NCBI RefSeq assembly: GCF_001500125.1
Contig: NZ_LQIV01000034.1
Location: 124,001-188,000, forward strand
DNA: 64,000 bases
Source: Mycobacterium sp. IS-1742
GTDB taxonomy: Bacteria > Actinomycetota > Actinomycetes > Mycobacteriales > Mycobacteriaceae
Direction of reading: 5' to 3'
Shown: piece by piece, positions 34,012-41,863 of the stretch
How positions within the stretch are numbered: position 1 is the first letter of the stretch
Layout of the letters: every line of letters begins with the position of its first letter
Made by a program: the position numbers and the translations under genes
Notes under the pieces: model-generated
Seen by the model: only the letters and a program-made list of their open reading frames with translations
What the model was told of the DNA's origin: nothing
The model's database searches: none

Positions 34012-34060
34012 GATTTCGGCGTGCGCGGTCGCGCTGGGAGCAACCCAGCACGCCGAAATC
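34012..34060. repeat. Palindromic repeat, likely terminator of the TetR operon
   Basis: GATTTCGGCGTGC (34012-34024) and GCACGCCGAAATC (34048-34060) are exact 13-base complements; an inner hairpin GCTGGG-AGCAA-CCCAGC (34033-34049) is nested. It includes the tetR stop codon (34059-34061). Its form is like the other palindromic element at 7382-7446, and I recall similar elements in many intergenic spots of mycobacteria. Confidence 0.55.
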
Positions 34061-34646
34061 ACGAGAAACCCGCCAGCAGCGCGTGCACGCCGAGCCGCCA
34101 CCGGCGCTCGACCGAACGGGCCGTCGTGCCGAGCCAGCAGCCGGCCTCCTGCACCGCCAGGCCTTTCGCCATGGCGAGCAGGACGTGCGCGATGTCCACC
34201 GCGTCGCCGGTCAGCGCGCCCTCGTCGAGGCACCGCTGGATGCGGTCGAGGAAGGTGTCGCGCACCGCCTCGCCTGCGGCCAGTTCCTCGGGGCCGGGGT
34301 CGAAGTCGGCGAACGGGCGGGAGAACATCACCTGCGCCAGCCTCGGCGAGTCCAGGCAGAAGCGACGGAACACCGGTACCAGCGCCTCGACGTCCGCGAC
34401 CGGGTCGTCGGTCACCGGCGTCTGCGCAAGGTCGCGGCCCAACCGCCGGAACCCCTCGAAGAAGATCGCCCGAACCAGCCCGGCCTTGTCGTCGAACAAC
34501 TCGTAGACCGCGGGCACCGACGTGCCCGCCCGCTCGGCGACCCGCCGTGTGGTGAGCCGGGCGACGCCCTCCTCGTCGAGCGTCGCGACGGCGACCTCCA
34601 GCAGCCGGTCCCGCAGTTCGGGGGTGCGCTGCTTGGCTCGGGGCAT
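34059..34646 (-). CDS. TetR-family transcriptional regulator
   Basis: This 195-residue protein has an N-terminal HTH (residues 8-55) with LTTRRVAERAGTSVPAVYEL, the classic TetR recognition helix, followed by a helical ligand domain. It lies 7 bases after the crotonase gene on the same strand, so it probably controls that gene and itself. The candidate operator is the palindrome at 35361-35372. A palindromic terminator follows its stop. The ATG was chosen at MPRAKQRTPELRDRLL. Confidence 0.88.
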   Translation of the reverse strand: MPRAKQRTPELRDRLLEVAVATLDEEGVARLTTRRVAERAGTSVPAVYELFDDKAGLVRAIFFEGFRRLGRDLAQTPVTDDPVADVEALVPVFRRFCLDSPRLAQVMFSRPFADFDPGPEELAAGEAVRDTFLDRIQRCLDEGALTGDAVDIAHVLLAMAKGLAVQEAGCWLGTTARSVERRWRLGVHALLAGFS

Positions 34647-34653
34647 GGACGTC

Positions 34654-35352
34654 CTAGCCGCCGAACTCTGTTGCCAGCCCGTCGATTCCGGCACGGATCG
34701 CCTGCACAGCGTGGTCGCGGGCCTTGAGCTTGCTCGCGAGGTGCGCGCTCAGGTGCAGCGTCGAAGCCGCCTCGGCCGCCACCTCCTGCGCCCGCGTGAG
34801 CACGGCGTCCTGCTCCACCACCTCGTCGAGCCAGCCGGCGGCGATCGCCGCGTCCCCGGCGAACGTCGCGGCCATCGAGATGCCGCGGTGGAACGCCGCG
34901 GGTGTCAACCGCATGCGCATCAGTTCGATCGCGCTGATCGGCAGCACCATGCCGATCGCGACCTCGTTGGCCTGGCAGCGCGAGCGCGGTGAGCCGATCC
35001 GGACGTCGCCCGACAGCAGCAGGAACGAACCCATGGCGATGGCCGGTCCGGTCGCGGCCATGATCACCGGCTTCGGGAAGGTCAGGCAGCGCACAGCCAG
35101 TTCGAACCCGCCGGTGAGCATGCCGAGCGCGGCCTGCGCATCTCCGGAGGCGAACACCGCCAGGTCGAAGCCGCCGCTGAACAACTTCTGATTGCCCGCC
35201 AGCACAACGGCTTTCGAATCGTCTTTCTCTGCGCGGTCGAAGGCCTCGTTGAGGTTGGCCTGCATGGCCGGTGAGAGGACGTTGGCTTTGCCGTCGTCCA
35301 TCGCGATGGTCGCGACGGATTCGGTCAGGTCGTAGGTCACGGTGCCGCTCAT
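34654..35352 (-). CDS. Crotonase/enoyl-CoA hydratase-family protein
   Basis: This 232-residue protein has the crotonase fold: VATIAMDDGKANVLSPAMQA, VLAGNQKLFSGGFDLAVF (first oxyanion-hole strand), then AATGPAIAMGSFLLLSGDVR (second), and NEVAIGMVLPISAIELMRMR. The acidic residue expected at the usual catalytic glutamate position cannot be confirmed without alignment, so this may be a hydratase or isomerase. It is likely in lipid or CoA-ester metabolism. The short upstream region contains a palindrome that may bind the TetR protein encoded next to it. Confidence 0.85.
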   Translation of the reverse strand: MSGTVTYDLTESVATIAMDDGKANVLSPAMQANLNEAFDRAEKDDSKAVVLAGNQKLFSGGFDLAVFASGDAQAALGMLTGGFELAVRCLTFPKPVIMAATGPAIAMGSFLLLSGDVRIGSPRSRCQANEVAIGMVLPISAIELMRMRLTPAAFHRGISMAATFAGDAAIAAGWLDEVVEQDAVLTRAQEVAAEAASTLHLSAHLASKLKARDHAVQAIRAGIDGLATEFGG

Positions 35353-35360
35353 GTGGGCGA

Positions 35361-35372
35361 CGTTACGTAACG
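35361..35372. promoter_or_regulatory. Palindrome CGTTACGTAACG, candidate TetR operator
   Basis: This perfect 12-base palindrome lies 8 bases before the ATG of the crotonase gene on minus, with a CGTAAC repeat (GTTACG at 35375-35380) beside it. Size and position fit an operator for the co-transcribed TetR regulator overlapping the promoter of an almost leaderless transcript. Confidence 0.5.
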
Positions 35373-35465
35373 CTGTTACGAAAACCAAGAGCCTGGCTAG
35401 ATCCCGGCGTTATATGGCGATCTAGCCACTCGCCGGAACGGTCGCGAGTACGGCAGGCTCATCGC

Positions 35466-36116
35466 ATGACGCAACCGTGGGATCTACCTGACAACGAAGT
35501 CTGTTCCGCCGCACTGCGATTGGTGCTCGACGTGTCGACGCCGTGCATCGCCAACCACACCGTCCGCAGTTACGTGTTCGCCCGCGAACTCGCCGCGGCC
35601 AAGGGTCTGCGTAGCGGCGCCGACTACGACGACGAGCTCGTCTACCTCACCTGCGTGCTGCACGACCTCGGCGTCACCGACCATGGCGACGGCGATCAGC
35701 GCTTCGAGGTCGACGGTGCCGACGCCGCGGTGCGCTTCCTGCGTGAGTACGGCGTCGACGGCGCCCGGGCCCGCACGGTGTGGGAGGGCATCGCGCTGCA
35801 CACCAGCGTGGGCCTGGCGGACCGGTTCGGCGCCGAGCAGGCCGTGTCGTTCAACGGGATCTCGCTCGACATCAACGGCGTCGACCGGCAACTGCTGTCG
35901 CCCGGGTTCGTCGACCGGGTGAACGCGACGTGGCCGCGCCACGATCTCGGCTACACGATCGCCGACCTGATCGCCCGCGGTGCCGCGGCCAATCCGCGCA
36001 AGGCGCCGCCGTTCACGTTCCCCGCCCATGTGCACGAGCTGCTCAACGGCGGTTCGCTCACCTTCCTGGACATGGTGAAGAACTCCGGCTGGGGGGATCA
36101 GCCCGTCGACCGGTGA
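35466..36116 (+). CDS. HD-domain phosphohydrolase-like protein, cyanamide-hydratase-like
   Basis: This 216-residue protein has H at NHTVRSYVFARELAA, LTCVLHDLGVTDHGDG (HD), and WEGIALHTSVGLADRFG, the pattern of cyanamide hydratase/HD-domain proteins. The fold binds a metal via H, HD and D residues. Substrate not readable. It is the divergent neighbour of the crotonase operon, 113 bases away, and its promoter probably lies between. The following gene is on the other strand. Confidence 0.78.
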   Translation: MTQPWDLPDNEVCSAALRLVLDVSTPCIANHTVRSYVFARELAAAKGLRSGADYDDELVYLTCVLHDLGVTDHGDGDQRFEVDGADAAVRFLREYGVDGARARTVWEGIALHTSVGLADRFGAEQAVSFNGISLDINGVDRQLLSPGFVDRVNATWPRHDLGYTIADLIARGAAANPRKAPPFTFPAHVHELLNGGSLTFLDMVKNSGWGDQPVDR

Positions 36117-36130
36117 CACGTTCGACGGCG

Positions 36131-37144
36131 CTAGTGCGCGGCGGCGGCCAGCTCACGCGGTGCGGCAGGTGCGACCGGCAATGGCGCGTGCGTGTGCACG
36201 AGCCGCTCGCCGCGGGCCAGCCATTCGGCGTCCGCCCATTCGAACCGGGCCGGGAGCCGTCGCCAGTACTGCGGGTGGGCGCGTAGGTACAGCTCGACGC
36301 CGGCGTGCACGCGGGCGTCCTCGGGCAGTTTGCGCATCGACAACGGATGGCTGCTGCCCGCGAGCGCGTCGAACTCCGTCGGCGTCGGCAGTCGGCACCC
36401 GCCGCGCAACCGCACTCCCGCACGCACCGCGCCGTCGAGCACCCAGTCCAGCGGGATGTCGGCCAGCGGCCAGCAGGCGCCCCGCGTGCCGGCCACGTCG
36501 CAGTGCGCGCCGCGGAACCAGACCTCCTCGACGGTGTCCGCCCCGATGCGCTCACCGAAGTGACCGCCGTCGATCGCCACGGCGTGCCGTCCGGCGGCGA
36601 CGTGGGCGAGGTCGTCGTCCGCCGGGCGCGCGGTGCCGGGCACGGTCACCGCGTCGAACAGGCCGAGATAGCGGACGGGCACGGCCGCGTGGCGCCGGCC
36701 GCTCAGCTCGGCGGCCAGGCGGCTGATCCGTTGCCAGTCCGCGGCGTTGCGGCCGGCGCGCGGCAGCACGTAGGTGGCCAGCAGGTAGTCGAGCAGATGG
36801 TCGCGTCCGTCGTGCCAGACGCCGATGGTGCCGAGCAGCCGGGCCAGTTCGCGGGCGCACGAGGCGCCGCGGCCGACGCCGAGCAGGACGATCTCGTCGC
36901 CGGGAACCCAGGTGTCGACGAGGAAGCGGTACGCCTCGACGATGCTCGTCCGGGCGGCGTCGGCGGCGGTCTGTCGCCATTTGAGCGCGTTCATCCCGCG
37001 GGGTTGCGCACCGGCGCCGGGGTCATACCAGGTGCGCTGTCGCGGCGAACTCTCGACGAGTCCGAAGAGTGCGCCGGCGTTGGTTGCGGCGCGTCGGCCA
37101 GGTTGGTCCTGTGAACGGTCGAAGCACATCACGATGTTCTTCAC
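36131..37144 (-). CDS. DUF2235-family alpha/beta-hydrolase-fold protein with an altered nucleophile site
   Basis: This protein (337 residues from the GTG) begins VKNIVMCFDRSQD, the strand-turn at the start of DUF2235 (usually a FDGT motif). At residues 88-95 it reads LGVGRGAS, where related Tle1-type lipases have GxSRGA with serine as the nucleophile; here that position is G91. The partner motifs (VRYLGLFDAVTVPGTA, CRLPTPTEFDALAGSSHPL) remain. It is thus probably inactive as a lipase or uses a different residue. GTG has GGGGG upstream. An earlier ATG (MDRVVHQ) would add 11 residues. Confidence 0.75.
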   Translation of the reverse strand: MKNIVMCFDRSQDQPGRRAATNAGALFGLVESSPRQRTWYDPGAGAQPRGMNALKWRQTAADAARTSIVEAYRFLVDTWVPGDEIVLLGVGRGASCARELARLLGTIGVWHDGRDHLLDYLLATYVLPRAGRNAADWQRISRLAAELSGRRHAAVPVRYLGLFDAVTVPGTARPADDDLAHVAAGRHAVAIDGGHFGERIGADTVEEVWFRGAHCDVAGTRGACWPLADIPLDWVLDGAVRAGVRLRGGCRLPTPTEFDALAGSSHPLSMRKLPEDARVHAGVELYLRAHPQYWRRLPARFEWADAEWLARGERLVHTHAPLPVAPAAPRELAAAAH

Positions 37145-37361
37145 AGCGACCCCCGGCTGGTGAACGACTCTGTCCACGTCTCAGTTTGCGCGCTCGCGCG
37201 CGTCATGTCACTACTTTGAGTGGACTTTTCGCGAGTTCGCCACGTTTTCTTGACGAAGCAGGGGTTTGAGCGACGAAATCCGTGGCACGTGGCCCCGACA
37301 GCTCACGAAACGCTCCGGCGCGCGCGCAACAGGGTGCGCACAGCGAGACGTTTGCGAAAAC

Positions 37362-38078
37362 TCAACCGCCCATCAACATGCGCCACTGGTCGAGATCGCG
37401 GGCCCGGTAGACGTAGTTCGACCGCTTCACGTTCGACAGCGCGTCGCTGGGTTCCGCGGAGTACCAGTGACCGGGGAACACCGTCGGGTCGCCGGGCAAC
37501 TGGGCCAGGGCCTGCAGGCTGCGGAACATGTCGTCGACGTCGCCGCCCGGGAAGTCGGTGCGGCCGCAGCCCTCGAGGAACAGCGTGTCCCCGGCGACCA
37601 ACCGGCCGTCGAGCAGGAAGCACTGGCTGCCCGGGGTGTGGCCGGGAGTGTGCAGCAGTTCGATGTCGATACCGCCGACACTGACCACGTCACCGTGGTC
37701 GTGGGCGGTCAGATCGCTGCGGGCGATCCCGGTGACCCGCGAGACCCAATCCGCCTCGTGGCTGTTGACGTGCACCGGCACGCTGACCCGCTCGAGCAGT
37801 TCGGCCAGCCCCTTGAGCTCGAAGCCCATCATCGACCCGCCCACGTGGTCGGGGTGGTGGTGGGTCGCCAGCACACCCGAGAGGTGCATGCCGTCGGCCT
37901 CGAGCGCGTCGACCAGATCACCGGCGGCGTAGGCCGGATCGATGACCACGCAGTCACCGGTCTCCCGGTCGCCGATGAGGTAGGCGAAGTTGCGCATCTG
38001 CGTGGCGATCATGTCGCCGACGGCGAAGTCGCGCCCGGCGAGCAGTTGGCGGAAGTAGAGGCGTTCGGAATTCGACAC
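37362..38078 (-). CDS. Metallo-beta-lactamase-fold hydrolase (glyoxalase II-like)
   Basis: This 238-residue protein has the zinc motif ATHHHPDHVGG at 71-81, LHTPGHTPGSQCFLLDG (later histidine), LVAGDTLFLEGCGRTDFPGG (bridging D) and a final VFPGHWY histidine. This is the glyoxalase II/persulfide dioxygenase-like pattern (two-metal). The C-terminus SNVKRSNYVYRARDLDQW is family-typical. The start is GTG. It faces away from the nsrR-hmp unit and shares the 107-base gap. Role could be S-lactoylglutathione-like or persulfide chemistry. Confidence 0.85.
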   Translation of the reverse strand: MSNSERLYFRQLLAGRDFAVGDMIATQMRNFAYLIGDRETGDCVVIDPAYAAGDLVDALEADGMHLSGVLATHHHPDHVGGSMMGFELKGLAELLERVSVPVHVNSHEADWVSRVTGIARSDLTAHDHGDVVSVGGIDIELLHTPGHTPGSQCFLLDGRLVAGDTLFLEGCGRTDFPGGDVDDMFRSLQALAQLPGDPTVFPGHWYSAEPSDALSNVKRSNYVYRARDLDQWRMLMGG

Positions 38079-38185
38079 GTCCCACAGCCTAAAGCGGCTG
38101 GTGAAAAAACCGCACGTCGCGGGGTGTTTAAGGGCACACCCGCAAAAGTGGCATCCGATCTACGCATTTACATAGCGTTCTCGGT

Positions 38186-38647
38186 GTGCAACTCACCCGA
38201 TTCACCGACCTGGGCCTGCGGACCATGATGCTGCTGGCCGCCGGCGAGGTCGACGGGCAGCGCGTGACCACCCGCACGATCGCCGCGGGCGCCAACGCGT
38301 CCGAACACCACATCGCCAAGGCCGTCGCGCGCCTGGCCGACCTCGGCATGGTGCACGCGCGCCGCGGTCGCGTCGGCGGGCTGACCCTCACCGACGCCGG
38401 CCGTACCGCGTCGGTCGGGTGGCTGGTGCGCCGCCTCGAAGGCGACCGCGAGGTCATCGAGTGCGGCGGCGAGGACCCCTGCCCGCTGCTCGCGGCCTGC
38501 CGGCTGCGCAAGGCGATGAGCGATGCCAAAGAAGCGTTCTACCGCGAACTCGACCGCTACACGATCACCGATCTGGCGGCCCCCGCACTTCCCCTGGTGT
38601 TCCTCGGAGCACCGGTGAAGAACCCCACCGATGAAAGGACCCTCTGA
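38186..38647 (+). CDS. nsrR: Rrf2-family regulator, NsrR-like
   Basis: This 153-residue protein has an N-terminal Rrf2 winged helix (MQLTRFTDLGLRTMMLLAAG, then NASEHHIAKAVARLADLG) and the cysteine cluster C93, C99, C105 in IECGGEDPCPLLAACRL, the spacing of NsrR Fe-S ligands. NsrR senses nitric oxide with its [4Fe-4S] or [2Fe-2S] cluster and represses hmp. It sits directly before hmp, with overlapping TGATG. A start at GTG with a nearby TACATA (38169-38174) suggests a very short leader. Confidence 0.85.
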   Translation: MQLTRFTDLGLRTMMLLAAGEVDGQRVTTRTIAAGANASEHHIAKAVARLADLGMVHARRGRVGGLTLTDAGRTASVGWLVRRLEGDREVIECGGEDPCPLLAACRLRKAMSDAKEAFYRELDRYTITDLAAPALPLVFLGAPVKNPTDERTL

Positions 38648-39852
38648 TGACCGTCACCGCACACGTTGCCGTCGGCGAAGAACTCGACCCGCAGCACGCG
38701 GAGATCATCACCGCCACGCTGCCGCTCGTCGGCGCGCACATCGACGAGATCACGACGGTCTTCTACAGCCGGATGTTCGCCGCCCGCCCGGAACTGCTGC
38801 GCAACCTGTTCAACCGGGGCAACCAGGCCCAGGGCGCTCAGCAGCGGGCCCTGGCCGCGTCCATCGCCACCTACGCGACCCACCTCGTGGACCCGAACCT
38901 GCCGCATCCGGCCGAACTGTTGTCGCGGATCGGGCACAAGCACGCATCGCTCGGCATCACCGCCGGCCAGTACGAGGTCGTGCACGAGCACCTGTTCGCC
39001 GCGATCGTCGAGGTGCTCGGCGCCGACACCGTCACCGCGCCGGTGGCAGAGGCCTGGGACGCCGTGTACTGGATGATGGCCCGCACGCTGATCGAGTTGG
39101 AGCGCGGGCTCTACGCCGAGGCCGGCGTCGAGGACGGTGACGTCTACCGCCGCGCCCGGGTGGTCGCCCGTGAGGACGATCCGTCCGGCGCCGTCCTGCT
39201 GACCGTGCGCTCGACCACACAGCCGTTCTCCGGCTTCCGGCCCGGCCAGTACGTGTCGGTGGGCGTGACGCTGCCCGACGGCGCGCGCCAACTGCGGCAG
39301 TACAGCCTCATCAACACCCCGGACGCCGACGGCGACCTGACCTTCGCGGTGCGTCCGCTGGGCGAGGTGTCGAACTGGATCCGCGCCAACGTGCGGGCCG
39401 GCGACGTCCTCGACGTCACCGTGCCGTTCGGCGACCTGCCCGACCCCGAGCAGCACCACCGGCCGCTGGTGCTGGTGTCCGCGGGCATCGGCATCACCCC
39501 GATGATCGGCATCCTCGAGCACCTCGCCGCCGTCGCGCCCGCGACGAGCGTGCTGGTGTGGCACGCCGACCGGTCGGCGGCCACCCATCCGCTCAAGGAC
39601 CGCCAGCAGGAACTGGTCGCCGCGTTGCCCGACGCCACGCTCGAACTGTGGTACGAGGAGGCCGACGGCGCCGACGCCCGCGTGGGCCTGCTCGACGTGA
39701 GTGCGGTGGAGCTGCCCGAGGACGCGGAGGTGTACCTGTGCGGCGGCAACGGTTTCGTGCAGGCGGTGCGCGCCCAGCTGCAGGAGCGCGGTGTGCCCAG
39801 CGACCGGCTGCACTGCGAGTTGTTCTCCCCGAACGACTGGCTGCTGGCCTGA
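38647..39852 (+). CDS. hmp: Flavohemoglobin (nitric oxide dioxygenase)
   Basis: This 401-residue protein has a globin domain (1-140) with ELLSRIGHKHASLGI (proximal His) and the distal region, a FAD domain (about 150-255) with LRQYSLINTPD (RxYS), and an NAD domain (about 265-400) with SAGIGITPMIGIL and VYLCGGNGFVQAV. It converts nitric oxide to nitrate using NADH and O2. The gene overlaps the NsrR-like regulator stop by one base, and control by NO through that regulator is expected. Confidence 0.93.
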   Translation: MTVTAHVAVGEELDPQHAEIITATLPLVGAHIDEITTVFYSRMFAARPELLRNLFNRGNQAQGAQQRALAASIATYATHLVDPNLPHPAELLSRIGHKHASLGITAGQYEVVHEHLFAAIVEVLGADTVTAPVAEAWDAVYWMMARTLIELERGLYAEAGVEDGDVYRRARVVAREDDPSGAVLLTVRSTTQPFSGFRPGQYVSVGVTLPDGARQLRQYSLINTPDADGDLTFAVRPLGEVSNWIRANVRAGDVLDVTVPFGDLPDPEQHHRPLVLVSAGIGITPMIGILEHLAAVAPATSVLVWHADRSAATHPLKDRQQELVAALPDATLELWYEEADGADARVGLLDVSAVELPEDAEVYLCGGNGFVQAVRAQLQERGVPSDRLHCELFSPNDWLLA

Positions 39853-39899
39853 TCGAGCGAGTACGGACTGGCCCGCGGATGGTCGCACTGACCAGCGGT

Positions 39900-39929
39900 T
39901 TGGCGCCTGAGCGGGCCAGACTGTACTCT
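39900..39929 (+). promoter_or_regulatory. Predicted promoter for the tRNA-Thr/tRNA-Met cluster
   Basis: TTGGCG (39900-39905) and TACTCT (39924-39929) are 18 bases apart, 44 bases before the 5' end of tRNA-Thr. It is the only reasonable promoter in the gap after hmp. The match to consensus is moderate. Confidence 0.4.
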
Positions 39930-39972
39930 CTTTAAGGCCCACGGCACGGCCTTGTCCGCGTCCGAGGGTCAG

Positions 39973-40045
39973 GCCCCCTTAGCTCAGTCGGCAGAGCGTT
40001 TCCATGGTAAGGAAAAGGTCAACGGTTCGATTCCGTTAGGGGGCT
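39973..40045 (+). tRNA. tRNA-Thr (anticodon GGT)
   Basis: It folds as a standard 73-base tRNA: acceptor GCCCCCT/AGGGGGC (outer pairs), anticodon stem TTTCC/GGAAA with loop ATGGTAA giving anticodon GGT, T stem AACGG/CCGTT with TTCGATT loop. No CCA is encoded. It heads the run tRNA-Thr, tRNA-Met, rpmG, hadABC. Confidence 0.95.
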
Positions 40046-40076
40046 CGGCGACCGCCGAGTGGTAGGCGCCTGGAAT

Positions 40077-40150
40077 GGCGGTGTAGCTCAGCTGGTTAGA
40101 GCGCACGACTCATAATCGTGAGGTCGGGGGATCGAGCCCCCCCACCGCTA
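40077..40150 (+). tRNA. tRNA-Met (elongator-like, anticodon CAT)
   Basis: This 74-base tRNA has anticodon stem CACGA/TCGTG and loop CTCATAA (anticodon CAT), D-loop AGCTCAGCTGGTTAGAGC, and T-arm CGGGGGATCGAGCCCCC. The terminal pair is G-U. CCA is not encoded. It follows tRNA-Thr by 31 bases. Confidence 0.93.
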
Positions 40151-40195
40151 CAGAGCACGAGCAACGACACGAGATTGTGAAAGAGGGCAGCTGAC

Positions 40196-40363
40196 GTGGC
40201 CTCCAGTACCGACGTCCGGCCGAAGATCACCTTGGCCTGCGAGGTGTGCAAGCACCGCAACTACATCACGAAGAAGAACCGCCGCAACGACCCCGACCGG
40301 CTGGAGCTCAAGAAGTTCTGCCCGAACTGCGGTGTGCACCGTGCGCACAAGGAGTCGCGCTGA
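40196..40363 (+). CDS. rpmG: Ribosomal protein bL33
   Basis: The 55-residue product starts (M)ASSTDVRPKITLACEVCKHR and has the two zinc pairs CEVC and CPNC. This is the zinc-containing bL33 form (C+). It lies 45 bases after tRNA-Met and begins with GTG, preceded by GAGGG. It is a component of the large ribosomal subunit. Actinobacteria often have a C- paralogue used under zinc shortage; only this copy is visible here. Confidence 0.95.
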   Translation: MASSTDVRPKITLACEVCKHRNYITKKNRRNDPDRLELKKFCPNCGVHRAHKESR

Positions 40364-40380
40364 TCGGTCGGCCCGTCGGC

Positions 40381-40408
40381 TTGACGCCGGGGTTCGGCTA
40401 GTTAGGTT
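40381..40408 (+). promoter_or_regulatory. Candidate promoter for leaderless hadA transcript
   Basis: TTGACG (40381-40386) and TAGGTT (40403-40408) have a 16-base spacer. The predicted start is about 40415-40417, which is at the GTG start codon of hadA, so the transcript would be leaderless, as is common in mycobacteria. There is no ribosome site before that GTG, which supports this. Confidence 0.5.
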
Positions 40409-40416
40409 CAACACTC

Positions 40417-40896
40417 GTGTCGTTTTTGGACAACTACGTCGGGACGCACTACCGCCATCCCGACCACTATGTCGTGGGCCGCGAGAAGATCCGCGAGTAC
40501 GCCGTCGCCGTCAAGAACGACGACGCGGCGTTCTTCGACGAGAAGGCGGCCGCCGACCTCGGGTTCGACGCGCTGCTGGCGCCGCTGACGTTCATCTCGG
40601 TCTTCGGCTATCAGGCCCAGTTGGCGATGTTCCAGGCCAACGGCATCGCGATCAGCGACGCGCAGATCGTCCAGGTCGATCAGACGCTGAAGTTCATCCG
40701 GCCGATCAAGGCGGGCGACACGCTGCACTGCGACGTCTACATCGACGCGATCCGCAAGGCGCACGGCACCGACATCATCACGACCAGGAACATCATCTCG
40801 AACGAGAACGGCGACGTCGTACAGGAGTGCTACACCACCCTCGCGGGGCGTAGCGAAGAAGACGGAGAGAGTGGCTTCAGCAATGGCACTGCGTGA
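40417..40896 (+). CDS. hadA: (3R)-hydroxyacyl-ACP dehydratase subunit HadA
   Basis: HadA of 159 residues, with hot-dog fold: MSFLDNYVGTHYRHPDHYVV, VKNDDAAFFDEKAAADLGFD, and IVQVDQTLKFIRPIKAGDTL. It pairs with HadB to dehydrate beta-hydroxyacyl-ACP in FAS-II for mycolic acid synthesis, and is where thiacetazone/isoxyl act. HadA supplies the substrate-binding part, without catalytic residues. Start is GTG and no ribosome site is seen. The end overlaps hadB by 14 bases. Confidence 0.95.
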   Translation: MSFLDNYVGTHYRHPDHYVVGREKIREYAVAVKNDDAAFFDEKAAADLGFDALLAPLTFISVFGYQAQLAMFQANGIAISDAQIVQVDQTLKFIRPIKAGDTLHCDVYIDAIRKAHGTDIITTRNIISNENGDVVQECYTTLAGRSEEDGESGFSNGTA

Positions 40897-41311
40897 GTTC
40901 GATTCGGTCAAGGTCGGGGATCAGCTCCCGGAGAAGGTCATCCCCCTGACCCGTCAGGACCTGGTGAACTACGCCGGCGTCTCCGGCGACCTCAACCCCA
41001 TCCACTGGGACGACGACATCGCCAAGCAGGTCGGGCTCGACACAGCGATCGCGCACGGCATGCTCACGATGGGGCTCGGCGGCGGGTACATCACCTCGTG
41101 GGTGGGCGACCCGGCCGCGGTCAAGGAGTACAACGTGCGCTTCACCGCGGTGGTGCCGGTGCCCAACGACGGGGTGGGCGCCGAGATCGTCTTCAGCGGA
41201 CGCGTGAAGTCGACGGACCCGGAGACCAAGTCGGTGACCATCGCGCTGTCGGCCACCGCCGGCGGCAAGAAGATCTTCGGCCGCGCCGTCGCGGTCGCGA
41301 CGCTGGCGTAG
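40883..41311 (+). CDS. hadB: (3R)-hydroxyacyl-ACP dehydratase subunit HadB
   Basis: HadB of 142 residues, same length as in M. tuberculosis. The hydratase-2 motif has catalytic D36 and H41 in SGDLNPIHWDD (N38 also conserved). It works with HadA or HadC. I chose the ATG MALREFDSVKVGD because it agrees with the known HadB start; a GTG four codons earlier with GGAG before it is less likely. It overlaps hadA and is followed by hadC at 12 bases. Confidence 0.96.
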   Translation: MALREFDSVKVGDQLPEKVIPLTRQDLVNYAGVSGDLNPIHWDDDIAKQVGLDTAIAHGMLTMGLGGGYITSWVGDPAAVKEYNVRFTAVVPVPNDGVGAEIVFSGRVKSTDPETKSVTIALSATAGGKKIFGRAVAVATLA

Positions 41312-41323
41312 GGGTTCGGTCAC

Positions 41324-41863
41324 ATGGCGCTGAAAACCAACATCGAGGGCATGGTCTGGCAGTACCCGGAGGCGTTCGTGGTGGGCCGCGAGCAGATCCG
41401 TCAGTACGCCGCCGCCGTCAAGGCCAAGGATCCCGCCAGCCACGACGTGGAGGCCGCGGCCGCGATGGGCCACGACGGCCTCGTCGCGCCCCCGACGTTC
41501 ATGTCGATTCTCGCGGTGATGACGCAGCGGCACTTCTTCCAGCACGTCGACGTGGGCTTCGAGACCATGCAGATCGTCCAGGTCGACCAGAAGTTCCTGT
41601 TCCACCGCCCGATCAAAGAAGGTGACGCGCTCGTCGCCACGATGCACATCGAGAGCGTCGCCGAGCGGTTCGGCGCCGACATCGTCACCACCCGCAACGT
41701 GCTGACCGACCCGACGGGTGCGGTCGTCATGGAGGCGTTCACCACGCTGATGGGCCATGAAGGCGACAACTCGATCTCCGCGGGGTGGGATCCGGAGACG
41801 GGGCAGGTGGTTCGCAAACCGGTCAAACACGACGACGAGGTTGCGGTTCAGGACGCGGATTAG
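41324..41863 (+). CDS. hadC: (3R)-hydroxyacyl-ACP dehydratase subunit HadC
   Basis: HadC of 179 residues, related to HadA: MALKTNIEGMVWQYPEAFVV, AMGHDGLVAPPTFMSILAVM, QIVQVDQKFLFHRPIKEGD. With HadB it forms the dehydratase acting on longer chains in FAS-II. The C-terminal tail (GWDPETGQVVRKPVKHDDEV) is somewhat longer than the core fold. It ends the hadABC operon. Confidence 0.95.
   Translation: MALKTNIEGMVWQYPEAFVVGREQIRQYAAAVKAKDPASHDVEAAAAMGHDGLVAPPTFMSILAVMTQRHFFQHVDVGFETMQIVQVDQKFLFHRPIKEGDALVATMHIESVAERFGADIVTTRNVLTDPTGAVVMEAFTTLMGHEGDNSISAGWDPETGQVVRKPVKHDDEVAVQDAD

Noticed and set aside
38100..38185. NsrR operator before the Rrf2 gene
   Set aside because: TACGCATTT resembles half of the enterobacterial NsrR site, but no second half of matching quality is present, so it is not annotated.
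40871..40882. GTG start for hadB four codons upstream
   Set aside because: The ATG agrees with the known HadB N-terminus, although GGAG precedes the GTG closely.
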